A stretch of DNA of 32,481 nucleotides, from positions 1 through 32,481 of the forward strand of contig CALBPI010000037.1 of NCBI GenBank assembly GCA_937899415.1, given 5' to 3'. This DNA comes from an uncultured Gammaproteobacteria bacterium (GTDB lineage Bacteria; Pseudomonadota; Gammaproteobacteria; Steroidobacterales; Woeseiaceae). Under the pieces are notes generated by a model. It was not told the origin of the DNA. It searched no databases and saw nothing but the letters and a program-made list of their open reading frames with translations. Positions 5,825-15,500 of this stretch are shown here, one piece after another (position 1 is the stretch's first letter; each line of letters starts with the position of its first letter). Both the position numbers and the translations under genes were made by a program.

Positions 5825-8551
5825 TCAATAGGACCACTGGAACGCAAATGAGAACGTTGAGCCCGGATCTTCGCGGAAGGTCTCAATGCCTTCGCGCTCG
5901 ATCGTGACTTCCTCGCCCAGCAGGTTTCGCGCCTTGAATTTCAACACGATGCGGTCGGTCGGGAACCAGCTGTAGGTGGCGTCGAGACCGTGGAAGGGCT
6001 GCTCGAAGCCGTCGGGTGCACCATTTCGGCCCGCGACATAGAGGCGCTCACCGAAGACGTTGTAGACGAGCGTGGCTGCGTGCTTACCGTCGTCGGAGTC
6101 GTAGCCCAGCGTGACGTTGGCGACGTAATCCGATGCCGCAGTCAATTTGCGCACGGGGTTAGTTGGCGCATCAGCCTGCTCGCCCGCGACCAATTCCGAG
6201 TCCTGCAGCGTCACGTTGCCCTGCAGGAAGAAGCCCGCAAACGGGTCGCCCAGGAACGCGAGGTTCTTGAGGCCTTCGATTTCGAGGCCGTAGACCTCGG
6301 CCGACTCGGCGTTGATGATCTCGCGCGCGACCGTCAGGTCACTGGCCGCCGACTCGAAGAACTCGATGGGATCATCGATTTCTTTCAGGAAGGCCGTGAC
6401 CGTGAAGTTGTCGCCGTTGTTGAAGAACCACTCACCACGAATGTCGTAGCTCGTAATCGTCGACGGGATCACGCCGGGGTTACCGTCAACCAGGTCGTCG
6501 GTGATCGGGTCGATGTAACTCGCGTCCGTGATCTCACGGAGGTCTGGTCGAATAGCCGTCTCGGAGTAGCCGAAGCGCAACTGGAAAGTCTCGGCCAACC
6601 AGTCCGACATATAGGTCACCGCCAACGACGGGTACAGGTCGTCCTGCTGGAACACGGCGTTCTCGAGTGCCGCCGGGTCAGTCGTAACCTGTGGGCTGGC
6701 TTCGGTGAAGCCGAAGGGGTTCCAGTCGAGGGCGGCCTGACGGTAATCCTCCCAACGCAGACCGGCGGCGACGCGCCAGGTGTCGTTGAAGGTCCAGTCG
6801 ACCTGACCAAACGCACCGTCCGTAATCGTCGCTGCCAGGTAGCTCTGGTTCTGCGTGCCGCGGCGGTCGAACAGGTAGTTGTTGGCCGGGTTCAGGATGT
6901 TCTCGTCCGAAAACACCTCGCCCAGGGGCTGCGAGAGGATCGAGGGATCATCGGCATTGAGTACGCCGATGCTGAACTCGTCCTGGCGGTAAGTGCGCGC
7001 CTTCGAATCCGTGTCGAAGCCGAACTGGATGTTGCCGTAGCTTCGATCACGGCTGAACGGCACTTTGAATTTGATGCCGCTAGAGTCGACGTCATCGTCG
7101 AGATCCGTAAAACGGAATAGAGCCGTCGTCGCGTCCTGCGTGACAAACGACTGCTGTACAGCGCCCGTCTCAGTATCCGTAATGGTCTGCGCGGTGACGT
7201 TGACCTGGTTCGGGATGTCTGTGCGGGCATCAGCCTGCGAGACGAACCATTCTATCTCCGTGTCAGCGGGCAGCCAGCTGATGAGCCCAGCGAGCGGACC
7301 CAGCACTTCGCGAGTGCGCTCCCCAAGCCGGTGCTCACCGCGGATCTGATTGACGACCATGTTGCGTTCTTCGAATTGGAACCGGTAATTGCGGCTACCA
7401 AGACCATCTGAGCGCTGGCGGTTGTCATCGAAGAAGTCGTCGATTTCGGTCTCGTCGTCGGTGTTACGCAAGAACAGCGTCATCGTCGAGATCGAGTGTT
7501 CGTCGGTGTAGTTGATGCCGAGGTTTCCGATAGCATTGATGGCCACGGTGCGCGTCGACTCGATCTGGTTACGCGTCTGCTCTTCAGGGAAGTTGAAGTT
7601 CGTCTGGAACGTCTCTTCCTCGCGCCACTGATGCTCGTAGCTCGCGCCCGCGAAGTAGCCGATCTCCCAATCCTCGTTGAGGATGAAACTGTCACCGATC
7701 GACCCGCGAACGTCGATGTCCGGAATCGGATCGGTTTCTTCCACTGAGAAGTCGCGGTTGAGTGCCAGGCCCAGCTGACGGTTGATCTGCTGCGCGTCTG
7801 CCAGCGGGGTGAAAGGGTCTTGGCGGCGCAGGAAACTCAGGATTTCCTGCGTGCCCACCTGGCCCTGGAAATTCTCAACCTGGTTCAGGAGCTCCGGCGA
7901 GATGCTGCGTTCGCCGTTGTCGTAGCCGAGTGCGTCGCGGCTGCCGCCCGCGTAAGTAAACACGCTGCCATCGACGGCCGTGTTAAAACCAGAGCCAATC
8001 TCGAACATGACCGTGAAGTCGTCAGGAATGCCCTTCGTGCGGATGTCGACGCTGCCACCTGCGAAGTTGGCACGCATGTCTGCCGTGTAGGCCTTCTGTA
8101 CCCGCAGCGACTCGACAATGGCCGTCGGGAAGATGTCCAGCGGGATCACGTAGCGAGTCAGATCGGGCGAAGGAATGAAGGCACCGATCAGCGTGCTCTG
8201 CGAATAGCGCTCACCCAGGCCACGGATGTACACAAACTTGTTGCCGACCACCGAGAGCCCGGGAATACGCTTCAGGGCAACGGCCACGGTGGAATCGCCA
8301 AGACGACTGATCGTCTCTGCACCCAGCAGGTCTGTGACGGCCGCGTCGTCCATGCGCTCCAGTGCCAGTGACTGACTGCTGTCGATGAGGCGCCCCATCA
8401 CGACGACTTCCTCAATCGTCGATTCGGGCGGCGCTAACGTCGGCGCGGCGATACCGATACGGTTCTCGTCCTCGGTCTCCTGCGCGATCACCGGTGTGGC
8501 GACAAAAGTCGCGCCCAGGGCGCAGGCAATCGCAAATTGCAATCTGTTCAT
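5825..8551 (-). CDS. TonB-dependent receptor, paired with a surface lipoprotein
   Basis: Outer-membrane TonB-dependent transporter, 908 residues from ATG 8551. That start begins a signal peptide (MNRLQFAIACALGATF...VIAQ) and has GGAAG upstream; the frame opens 17 codons earlier without a signal sequence. IEEVVVMG near residue 50 is the TonB-box-like element. The plug contains RIPGLSVVGNKFVYIRGLGE and AGGSVDIRTKGIP, a subtype common in Caulobacter- and Shewanella-like bacteria and often encoded beside a secreted beta-rich protein. The C-terminus FSFAFQWSY is a normal barrel end. It lies downstream of the lipoprotein gene in the same direction; the 113-nt gap holds a hairpin with T-run that may set the ratio of the two products. 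The ligand is not evident. Phosphate-linked control is suggested by the upstream TGTCA array. Confidence 0.92.
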   Translation of the reverse strand: MNRLQFAIACALGATFVATPVIAQETEDENRIGIAAPTLAPPESTIEEVVVMGRLIDSSQSLALERMDDAAVTDLLGAETISRLGDSTVAVALKRIPGLSVVGNKFVYIRGLGERYSQSTLIGAFIPSPDLTRYVIPLDIFPTAIVESLRVQKAYTADMRANFAGGSVDIRTKGIPDDFTVMFEIGSGFNTAVDGSVFTYAGGSRDALGYDNGERSISPELLNQVENFQGQVGTQEILSFLRRQDPFTPLADAQQINRQLGLALNRDFSVEETDPIPDIDVRGSIGDSFILNEDWEIGYFAGASYEHQWREEETFQTNFNFPEEQTRNQIESTRTVAINAIGNLGINYTDEHSISTMTLFLRNTDDETEIDDFFDDNRQRSDGLGSRNYRFQFEERNMVVNQIRGEHRLGERTREVLGPLAGLISWLPADTEIEWFVSQADARTDIPNQVNVTAQTITDTETGAVQQSFVTQDATTALFRFTDLDDDVDSSGIKFKVPFSRDRSYGNIQFGFDTDSKARTYRQDEFSIGVLNADDPSILSQPLGEVFSDENILNPANNYLFDRRGTQNQSYLAATITDGAFGQVDWTFNDTWRVAAGLRWEDYRQAALDWNPFGFTEASPQVTTDPAALENAVFQQDDLYPSLAVTYMSDWLAETFQLRFGYSETAIRPDLREITDASYIDPITDDLVDGNPGVIPSTITSYDIRGEWFFNNGDNFTVTAFLKEIDDPIEFFESAASDLTVAREIINAESAEVYGLEIEGLKNLAFLGDPFAGFFLQGNVTLQDSELVAGEQADAPTNPVRKLTAASDYVANVTLGYDSDDGKHAATLVYNVFGERLYVAGRNGAPDGFEQPFHGLDATYSWFPTDRIVLKFKARNLLGEEVTIEREGIETFREDPGSTFSFAFQWSY

Positions 8552-8611
8552 CTTCGCTTCCGTCTCAATGTGCCGGTCAGACCGGCTGTTTTCGCTCGTC
8601 ATCTAAACGGC

Positions 8612-8641
8612 AAAAGCGTCGTACCCGTTTCGGCACGACGC
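8612..8641 (-). terminator. Attenuator-like hairpin between lipoprotein and receptor genes
   Basis: On the minus strand GCGTCGTGCC (8641-8632) pairs with GGTACGACGC (8625-8616), with one G-U wobble and a GAAACG loop, followed by TTTT (8615-8612). It resembles a short-tailed intrinsic terminator. It could be the lipoprotein terminator or a partial attenuator, because no separate strong promoter is obvious before the receptor ATG. A second small hairpin (8572-8586) follows. Confidence 0.65.
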
Positions 8642-8664
8642 CCGCCTTAGTCCTTACGCTAGGC

Positions 8665-10353
8665 TCACTCGAACCAGAGCGCGACACCGCGGTTCGGGTC
8701 CTGCAGGCCGTAGGTCCAGTCGGTGGTCCAGTCCGTAATCGAGAGCGCAATGCCACCGATGTACGTCGTCGTAGGCGTCAGCCCGGGGTTCGCACCGTCC
8801 ACCGAAATGGCGTTGGCCTCGATCGAGAAGTACGGGGGTGCGCCTTCGAGCAACTGCAAATCCGTGTCGGCCGAAGCCGTCGGGTTGCTCGCACCCGTCA
8901 GCGTGGCGAAGGCACCCGTCGCAGACGCGAACGCGAGTTCCGTCGTCGTGCCGTCGGGGAAGGTCTGACCGCGCGTCTGCTCTTCGCAGGCGTAGACGAT
9001 GTTGTTCAGGACCAGGTCGCCATCCAGGGCGGCCTGCTGCGAGCGGTTGTCGATGCGCAGGCAGTAGTTGTCGTTGCCAACGGTGGTGTCAGCCGCCGAG
9101 TTGAATGAGATGACCTGCGAGTCGTTGATCGTCGGGAAGATGCCCTCGCGCAAACGCCAGCCTGCGCCCGGATCATGCGTCGCCGTGATGGCACCGTTCG
9201 GCGAGATGATGCAGGTCAGGTTGTTGATCGTCGGCCGCGAGTTGATGCCCTGCGCAATGATGTCCTCGACCGCCTGCGACGTCAGACCCGAGAATCCGCC
9301 GATACCATCAGCCTCGATGCAGTGGTTGCCGTCGTCTTCGTTCTGGATCACAAGGGCGTTGGTGATCGTGCCGCTGTAGCCTTCGTCGATGTCGATGGAG
9401 TCGTCACGAACGTAGAGTGCGACAAAGTTGGTGATGTCGAAGTTGCCACCGAACATTTCGATGCCGTCATCGAATGTGGAGTAGACCTGCAGGTTTTGAA
9501 CAATCGTGTTGCTGCCGACACCGCTGAACGAAATACCGTTCAGTTCGTCGCCGTTGCCGACCGTGGCGCCCGTGTGCTTGACCACCACGTACTCGAGACG
9601 GCCCGAGCTATCGTCAAGAACGTCACCGCCGTATTGCGACTCGTCGAGGCCTGCGGCGCCTTCGGCGTCCACGTGGCAGTCGACCGTGGCGAGATCACCA
9701 CCCGCGACCGAGCCCGTGTAGGCGCAACGGTTGGTAATGCTGAAGCCGTTGATGACGATGCCACCCCACTGCTGCACGTCGGTCGCGCCGACCGTGCCGT
9801 TACCCGGGCCGGGGTTCTGGCCCGTGAGGTCGAGGTCCGTCGTTGAGGTGAAGGTGATCGGCGCATCGGCTCGGCCAACGGCAAAGACCTGCGAGCCGCG
9901 GTTGACGATCAGGAAGTTCTGGCTCGACTGCCACGCCAGCGTGGCGCCGGCTTCAATCGTCAGCACGGGGCCGTCGCCGCCTTGAGCGATACCGGCCGCC
10001 GCGAGATCGGCGTCGGTGTCGAAGGTCTCACCCACGAACAGGCTGCCCTCAAAGATGTGCGCACCACCAGAGGCCAGCGCGGGAATCGTGAGGTCGACGG
10101 TCAGGTTGTTGCCCGCATCGGCAAAGGCCGGCGAGTAGGTGCAGTTGGTACCGTCGAAGGTGCCTGCAATCGTCTGACCGCCCGAGTTGGTGTAGGACGC
10201 GCACTCGGCGCTAGGGCCACTGCCGCCGCCGGAGTTGGTCGTGTTGTTGCTGTTCGATACGTTGGTCGACGGCTGAATGTTGATGTCACCGCCGCCGCAG
10301 GCTGCGAGTGCGGCTACGGCCAAAACGCCGGGTACCAGGTACATGCGCTTCAT
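8665..10353 (-). CDS. Secreted lipoprotein, probable parallel beta-helix surface protein
   Basis: This is a 562-residue exported protein. The lipobox LAAC puts the lipidated Cys at residue 19, followed by a Gly/Asn/Ser linker of about 30 residues. ATG 10353 is chosen because GGAG lies 9 nt upstream and the signal peptide starts there; earlier codons back to 10485 would place charged residues before it. The body is rich in Gly, Asn, Asp and Thr with repeated short hydrophobic strands (for example ITNALVIQN, NTIVQNLQVYSTFDDGIEMF), as in right-handed beta-helix proteins. Cys residues near CAYTG, CHVDAEG, CIEADG, CIISPNG and CLRID could form disulfides. Its partner is the TonB-dependent receptor downstream; it may present or bind that receptor's ligand (inference). 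The upstream TGTCA array suggests induction by phosphate limitation. Confidence 0.8.
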   Translation of the reverse strand: MKRMYLVPGVLAVAALAACGGGDINIQPSTNVSNSNNTTNSGGGSGPSAECASYTNSGGQTIAGTFDGTNCTYSPAFADAGNNLTVDLTIPALASGGAHIFEGSLFVGETFDTDADLAAAGIAQGGDGPVLTIEAGATLAWQSSQNFLIVNRGSQVFAVGRADAPITFTSTTDLDLTGQNPGPGNGTVGATDVQQWGGIVINGFSITNRCAYTGSVAGGDLATVDCHVDAEGAAGLDESQYGGDVLDDSSGRLEYVVVKHTGATVGNGDELNGISFSGVGSNTIVQNLQVYSTFDDGIEMFGGNFDITNFVALYVRDDSIDIDEGYSGTITNALVIQNEDDGNHCIEADGIGGFSGLTSQAVEDIIAQGINSRPTINNLTCIISPNGAITATHDPGAGWRLREGIFPTINDSQVISFNSAADTTVGNDNYCLRIDNRSQQAALDGDLVLNNIVYACEEQTRGQTFPDGTTTELAFASATGAFATLTGASNPTASADTDLQLLEGAPPYFSIEANAISVDGANPGLTPTTTYIGGIALSITDWTTDWTYGLQDPNRGVALWFE

Positions 10354-10696
10354 GGACTGAAACTCCATTGGATGCTCGCGTGCAGCGCACGCGTTGGGGG
10401 GTTCGTAACAAGTCCGAACGCGGCGCGTCCGGTTCTCAAATTCGGGTCGCTTCCGGAGGGGCATGACACGCCCTCGCCTTGGCAAGTGGCCGCCAAAATA
10501 GGAGGGCTTCGTGAAATGTCAGTGACGATCCTGTTACGGGAATGTGACAAGTCATTTGACACTGCTAGGACGCCACACGGCGTGCATTGAGAATCAGTGT
10601 TTTAGAGGCTGTTTCTAGATTCTTACGGGGATGTGATTTGGCGGATGCCAACGACTTTCGCTGGCACGTGAGGCAGCCGCGCGGTAGCGTCTGCGC
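10354..10696. other. 343-bp divergent intergenic region with no gene
   Basis: This lies between the lipoprotein gene (minus) and the substrate-binding/GST fusion (plus). It carries the TGTCA-like array and -10 described separately. The lipoprotein mRNA leader would be about 135 nt. On the plus side, TGCCA (10647) and TGGCA (10662) flank a short stretch before the fusion gene, but no convincing -35/-10 pair is evident. No ORF with coding character or RNA gene is seen. Confidence 0.6.
10495..10563 (-). promoter_or_regulatory. Pho-box-like array and -10 of the lipoprotein/receptor operon
   Basis: Reading the minus strand, five TGTCA-like pentamers occur: TGTCA (10562-10558), TGTCA (10550-10546), CGTAA (10539-10535), CGTCA (10528-10524) and TTTCA (10517-10513), at steps of 12, 11, 11 and 11 nt. 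PhoB binds direct repeats of TGTCA-type cores spaced 11 bp. The last repeat is 12 nt before TATTTT (10500-10495), close to the spacing in E. coli phoA, and there is no -35 hexamer, as expected for PhoB-activated promoters. The assignment to PhoB is inference from pattern. Confidence 0.6.
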
Positions 10697-12175
10697 ATGT
10701 CTGAATTGCGTCTAGCCGTTGCCGGCGTCCCCGAGCACTTCAATCTGGCCTGGCGGCGAATTGCCGAGCGCCGCGCGCTCGAGTCGTTGGCCGTCGATCT
10801 GCACTGGCAGGAAGTCTCTGAAGGCACGGGCCGCATGATCGACCTGCTCGAGGCTGGCGACGCTGATATGGCGCTGCTGCTGACCGAGGGCGCCGTGGCC
10901 GGTGTTGCCAACGGCCGCCGCATCGGCCTGCTGGGCGGCTGGGTGGCCTCACCGTTGCGCTGGGGCGTGCACGTGGCCGCCGCAAGCGAGGCGCAGTCGG
11001 CCCGAGACCTGCCCGGCCAGCGCTTCGCCATCAGCCGCTACGGCTCGGGCTCGCACCTCATGGCCGGCATCTACGCGCAGCAACACGGCTGGCCTGAGGC
11101 GCCCAAGTTCGTTGTGGTCGACAACTTAGCGGGCGCCCGCCGCGCGTTATCTGCCGGCGATGCCGAGATCTTTCTCTGGGAGCGCTTCACCACGCAGCCC
11201 GTCGTGGACGCCGGCGACTTTCGGCGCGTCGACGAGCTGCCCACACCCTGGCCCTGCTTTGTGGCGGCCGTGCGCGACGGCCTGGCGCCCGAAATGCTCG
11301 GCGCGGCGCGCCTGGCCCTGCGGGCGGCGCTGCACGAGGCGCAGGGTCTCAGCTGCGCCGACCGGGCGGCGCACGCCTTTGCCGAGGCTTATGCACTGGA
11401 CCCCGGGCAGGCCAACGAATGGCTTGCGGGGACCCGATGGGCCGACGCCACAGCACTCGACCCCAACATGCTGGCCGGTGTGGGGAATGCCATGCGCGGG
11501 GTGGGTATGATCGAACGAGAGCCCGCGACGGCGGAACTGCTCGTCTCGGCCGACACAGGCGAGGGGGAACAACGCATGGAACTCTACTGGTGCCCGAAGA
11601 CACGCTCGGCACGCGTGATCTGGATGCTCGAGGAAATGGGCATCGACTACACGAAGACCCTCATCGACATTCGCGATCCCGAGGCCCGCAAACACCCGGG
11701 CTTCCTCGAGGCGAGCCCTATGGGCAAGGTCCCCGCACTACGCGACGGTGAGACGGTCATGGCAGACGGGGCCGCCATGTGCCTGTACCTGGCCGACCGC
11801 TACAGCGCAGGCACGCTGGCGCCCACGATTGACGACCCCAGCCGCGGTCGCTTCCTCTACTGGATGTTCTTCGGCCCGGGCGTCATGGAGCCGTCCATGG
11901 GCGAGAAGTTCGGTACAGCCCAGCCCAACCGCGCCGCGCACGGCTGGGGTGACTTCGCGACCATGGTGGCCGCGCTCGAGTCCGGCCTGGCCGGCGGCGG
12001 TCCCTGGCTCATGGGCGAGCAGTTCACGGCTGCCGATGTGGTCGTCGGCTCAACGGCCGCCTTCATGCACCTGTTCGGCATCCCGCCCGAGTCGCAGGCG
12101 ATCACCGACTACGTCGCGCGCTGCACCGCGCGCCGGGCGTATCAGAGCGCCTTCGGCGACTTCACCACGGGCTGA
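10697..12175 (+). CDS. Fusion: cytosolic substrate-binding-like domain plus glutathione S-transferase
   Basis: Residues 1 to about 275 resemble a type-2 periplasmic-binding-protein fold as in ABC substrate-binding or LysR effector domains (MSELRLAVAGVPEHFNLAW; later GQRFAISRYGSGSHLMAGI and a DNLAGARRALSAGDAEIFLW segment), but there is no signal peptide. Residues 294-492 are a glutathione S-transferase: thioredoxin-like half with CPKTRSARVIWMLEEMGIDY, the cis-Pro motif GKVPAL, MADGAAMCLYLAD as the glutathione gamma-Glu site, then an alpha-helical half. The two parts share one uninterrupted frame. ATG 11576 at the GST start is preceded by GAGGGGGA, so GST alone could also be made. Start is ATG 10697; no strong Shine-Dalgarno is visible. 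The 3' end overlaps the GNAT gene antiparallel by 34 bp. The substrate is unknown. Confidence 0.8.
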   Translation: MSELRLAVAGVPEHFNLAWRRIAERRALESLAVDLHWQEVSEGTGRMIDLLEAGDADMALLLTEGAVAGVANGRRIGLLGGWVASPLRWGVHVAAASEAQSARDLPGQRFAISRYGSGSHLMAGIYAQQHGWPEAPKFVVVDNLAGARRALSAGDAEIFLWERFTTQPVVDAGDFRRVDELPTPWPCFVAAVRDGLAPEMLGAARLALRAALHEAQGLSCADRAAHAFAEAYALDPGQANEWLAGTRWADATALDPNMLAGVGNAMRGVGMIEREPATAELLVSADTGEGEQRMELYWCPKTRSARVIWMLEEMGIDYTKTLIDIRDPEARKHPGFLEASPMGKVPALRDGETVMADGAAMCLYLADRYSAGTLAPTIDDPSRGRFLYWMFFGPGVMEPSMGEKFGTAQPNRAAHGWGDFATMVAALESGLAGGGPWLMGEQFTAADVVVGSTAAFMHLFGIPPESQAITDYVARCTARRAYQSAFGDFTTG

Positions 12176-12582
12176 TCCCCACGCTCGCGCACCCAGGCGC
12201 GTTCGTGCCGGACAAAGCGCTGCTCGCCGTAGTAGCTGTCCGCATCGGGCGCGGCCAGCAGGATCAGCGTCGCCTCGGGCGCCAGCCGGTCCTCGGTGTG
12301 GTCGATCAAAGCCCCGCCAATGCCGCGGCCCTGGTATTCGGCATCCACGGCCAGGTCGGACAGGTAGCAACAGTAGGCGAAGTCCGTGACCGAACGCGCG
12401 GCGCCGATCAGTGTGTCGCCATCCCAGGCCGTCATCATGATGTCGGCGTTGAGCACCATGGAGGCGATGCGGTCGCGATCGCCGACCGGGCGGCGCTCGG
12501 CGAGGCCGCTTCGCTTGAGCAGGGACAGAAACTGATCCGCATCAATCGGCTCTTCGTCGGTGTAGTAGATCTCGTTACTCAC
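12142..12582 (-). CDS. GNAT family N-acetyltransferase
   Basis: A 146-residue acetyl-CoA-dependent acetyltransferase, cytosolic. Motif A is clear: YLSDLAVDAEYQGRGIGGAL, with QGRGIG as the acetyl-CoA pyrophosphate loop, and a C-terminal YYGEQRFVRHERAW strand-helix follows. Translation starts at GTG 12582, overlapping the TGA of the propeller/amidohydrolase gene (GTGA), so the two are translationally coupled. Its 3' end overlaps the convergent substrate-binding/GST gene. The acceptor is not predictable; small GNATs like this modify amines, amino acids or proteins. Coupling to a secreted amidohydrolase may only mean shared transcription. Confidence 0.9.
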   Translation of the reverse strand: MSNEIYYTDEEPIDADQFLSLLKRSGLAERRPVGDRDRIASMVLNADIMMTAWDGDTLIGAARSVTDFAYCCYLSDLAVDAEYQGRGIGGALIDHTEDRLAPEATLILLAAPDADSYYGEQRFVRHERAWVRERGDQPVVKSPKAL

Positions 12583-15500
12583 TGCGCTGCCCTTTGGTCG
12601 TGCCAGTAGAACGGCGCCGTCGTGCGGTCGCCGGTAATGCGTTCGTTCATGGTCGCTGCGTCATAGAGACGCCCGTTCTGCATGACCATATTCACGCGGT
12701 CGGTCGCGAAGATGTCCAGCGTGGGGTCGACGTCGAGCACCACGAGATCGGCAAGCTTGCCGGCTACGAGGCTGCCGAGGTCACCCTCAAAGCCCAGGTG
12801 ACGGGCCGGTTGCGTCGTGGCCGTAGCCAGCGCCTCAATGGGGCTCATGCCGCCCTGGGCGAAGCTCCAAATTTCCCAGTGACTGGCGAGACCCTCGCGC
12901 TGCCCGTGCGCGCCGATCGACACGGGCACGCCTGCGTCGGCCAGCTGTTTGGACGTACGCGCGCTGACGATGTGGTAGTAGTCCGACTCGGGTGCGAGCT
13001 CACGGCGCACAGAACGCGGCTGCAGGATGTGCGGCGGCACCCAGCGCGACAGCAGCGGGTGCTCCCAGACGTTGCTCTGCTTGTAGAAGTAGCTCTCGGC
13101 TGAGGGCCCACCGTAGGTCACGACCAGTGTCGGCGTGTAGGCCACCGCCGTCTGCGACCAGAACTGGATGATGTCGTTGTAGAGCACGGACTGCGGCAGG
13201 TTGTGCTCGATGCCCGTATTGCCATCGACGACCATCGACAGGTCCATGTGGAACAGCGAACCGCCCTCGCCCACAACGGCCATGCCTGCCTCGCGCGCCG
13301 CCACGGTCACCTGCTGGCGCTGGTCGCGGCGCGGCTGATTGTAGTTCTTGATGCTCATGGCGCCCTGCGCCTTGAGCCGGCGCACGTGCTCGCGCGCCTC
13401 ATCGATGTTGTCGACCTTGGCGAAAAACGCCGACCGGGCGCCGTAGACGATGTCGCCCGTCGAGTAGATCCGCGGCGCGAGAATCGTGCCCGCGCGCTGC
13501 ATCTCGGACGCCGCGAAGATCTCCGTTGCGTCATTGGACGGGTCATGAATTGTCGTCACGCCCAGTGCCAGCGTGGCGATGTTTTTCCAGTTCTGCTGCG
13601 GGATAATCTCGTTGCCCTGCGGGCCATGGGCATGCGCGTCAATAAAGCCTGGCACGATGGTCTTGCCCGACACGTCGAGCGTCTCGACACCCGCCGGAAT
13701 TCTTACCGATGCGCGGCTGCCGACCGACTTGATGCGGTTGCCCTCAACCAGCACGACACCGTCTTCGATGATGCCGCCCTCGGCGTCGGCCATCGTGATG
13801 ATCTTGGCGCCGACCAGCGCGAGCCGTGTATCGGGTACGTCTGAGGTGAGCTTGACGGCCATGGTCGCGCCCGAGTCCGGCGCCTCGTAACCGTCCTCAC
13901 CGGGCGACAAGGCGTCTGCAAGCTGGGTCGAGTACAGCGTGTTGCCCAGCGACCAGTACGCCGTCGCGCCGTCGCCCGAGAACTGCGGATAGTTGCCGCC
14001 ATCACCTGACAGCCGCACGAAGGGCACCGACGACACACTCGTGGAGAGCGTCAGCGCTTCGCCACCCGGCGGCAGCGGCACGGCGTAAATGTGGTAGTTC
14101 TCACGGAACACCACATGGCGCTCGTCGGGCGCCACGAACAGGCGCCGCGCGTGCTTGGCCGTCGCGTGCACGCGCAGGTCATAGCCATTGAGGTCGGTGC
14201 TGATGAGCTGCTGACCGCCGTCGGCGCGGCGCATGTACACGCGGTCGCTGCTCGCGCCGAAGTGCGGGTCGTGGCCGCGCTCTGCGATGCGCACCGCATT
14301 GCCGCCGCGCGCGGGGACACGGAACACGCCCTTGTCCTCGGACCATTCAGGCGCCGTCAGATAGCCGCCTGAGGTGGCCGAAAACACTACGAAGTCACCA
14401 TTGGGTGCGAAACGCGGGTTGCGGTAGTGACCGGGTTGCGTGGTCAACGTCCGGCTGCGGCCACCCGAGGCTGCGATACTGCGCACCTCACCCAGGCCCT
14501 CATCGGTCCAGTGCACGTAGACGACGCTGCGCCCGTCGGCCGAAAAGCTCGGGAAGAACTCGAATGCCTCGCCCTCGCGAGTCAGGCGCTTCGGCCGCCC
14601 GTTCGGCAGCGACTTGATCCAGAGCCGCCCGTTGGACTCGTACACCACGCGCTTGCCATCGGGTGCTACGGCCGGGTTGCGGATCATCTGCGTCTCGAAC
14701 GACTTGGGTGCCACCTCGATCGCGGGCCGCGGCGGTGCGTACACGGTGCGCGTATCCCGCACGCGGAACGGAATGACTTCAGCCTCACCCGTGAGCACGT
14801 TGACCTTGTTGAGCTTGCCGCCGCCCCAGATCACGACGTGCTGCGAGTCGGGCAGCCAGTCGAAGTTCGGGTAGGCGCCGTGCACGGCCCAGACTTCCTG
14901 CAGGTCCTGATCGAGTCCGTCGAAGACCTCGCGGATCGTGCCGCTCTCGAGGTCCTTGATGAACAGACGGCTGTCGGTGCGCACACGACGCACGAACGCC
15001 AGGTACTGGCCGTCAGGCGAGGGCTCGGGCCGCACGGCACCGCCGGCGCCGGACACCACGTTGGTGACGTCACCTGTGGCGAGCTCGATTCGCTCGATTC
15101 GGAAAATCTCGCTGTTGGAATCCTGGGCGTAGAGGAAGGTGATGCCCGGCGTGGCATCGCGGCTGTAGTAGATGTGCTTGCCGTCGGGTGAGAATTTCGG
15201 CTCACCGATCTCTTTTTGAAACGTGTCGCTGGGGCGCTTGGTGACCTGCACGCCGTTGCCGCCATCGACGTGATAGAGCCAGATCTCACCCGTGCCCAGC
15301 GAGCGCATCGTGGTGAAGTGCTTGCGCGCCGCGATGTACTGGCCGTCCGCCGACCAGGTCGGATTGTTGAGCAGTCTGAAGCTCTCTTCCGTGAGCGGGC
15401 GTGCATTGTCGCCATCGGCGTCCATGATCCAGATGTTGTCGCCGCCACCGGCATCCGAGGTGTAGGCGATCTGACTGCCGTCGGGCGAGAAGCGCGGTTG

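Noticed and set aside
5623-5886. N-terminal extension of the first TonB receptor
   Set aside because: It would cross the receptor's own promoter and the terminator of the previous gene and would place 88 residues before the signal peptide.
5990-7120. Long plus-strand frame (376 codons) opposite the second TonB receptor
   Set aside because: It is a high-GC antisense shadow of a well-supported receptor gene, with no domain signature.
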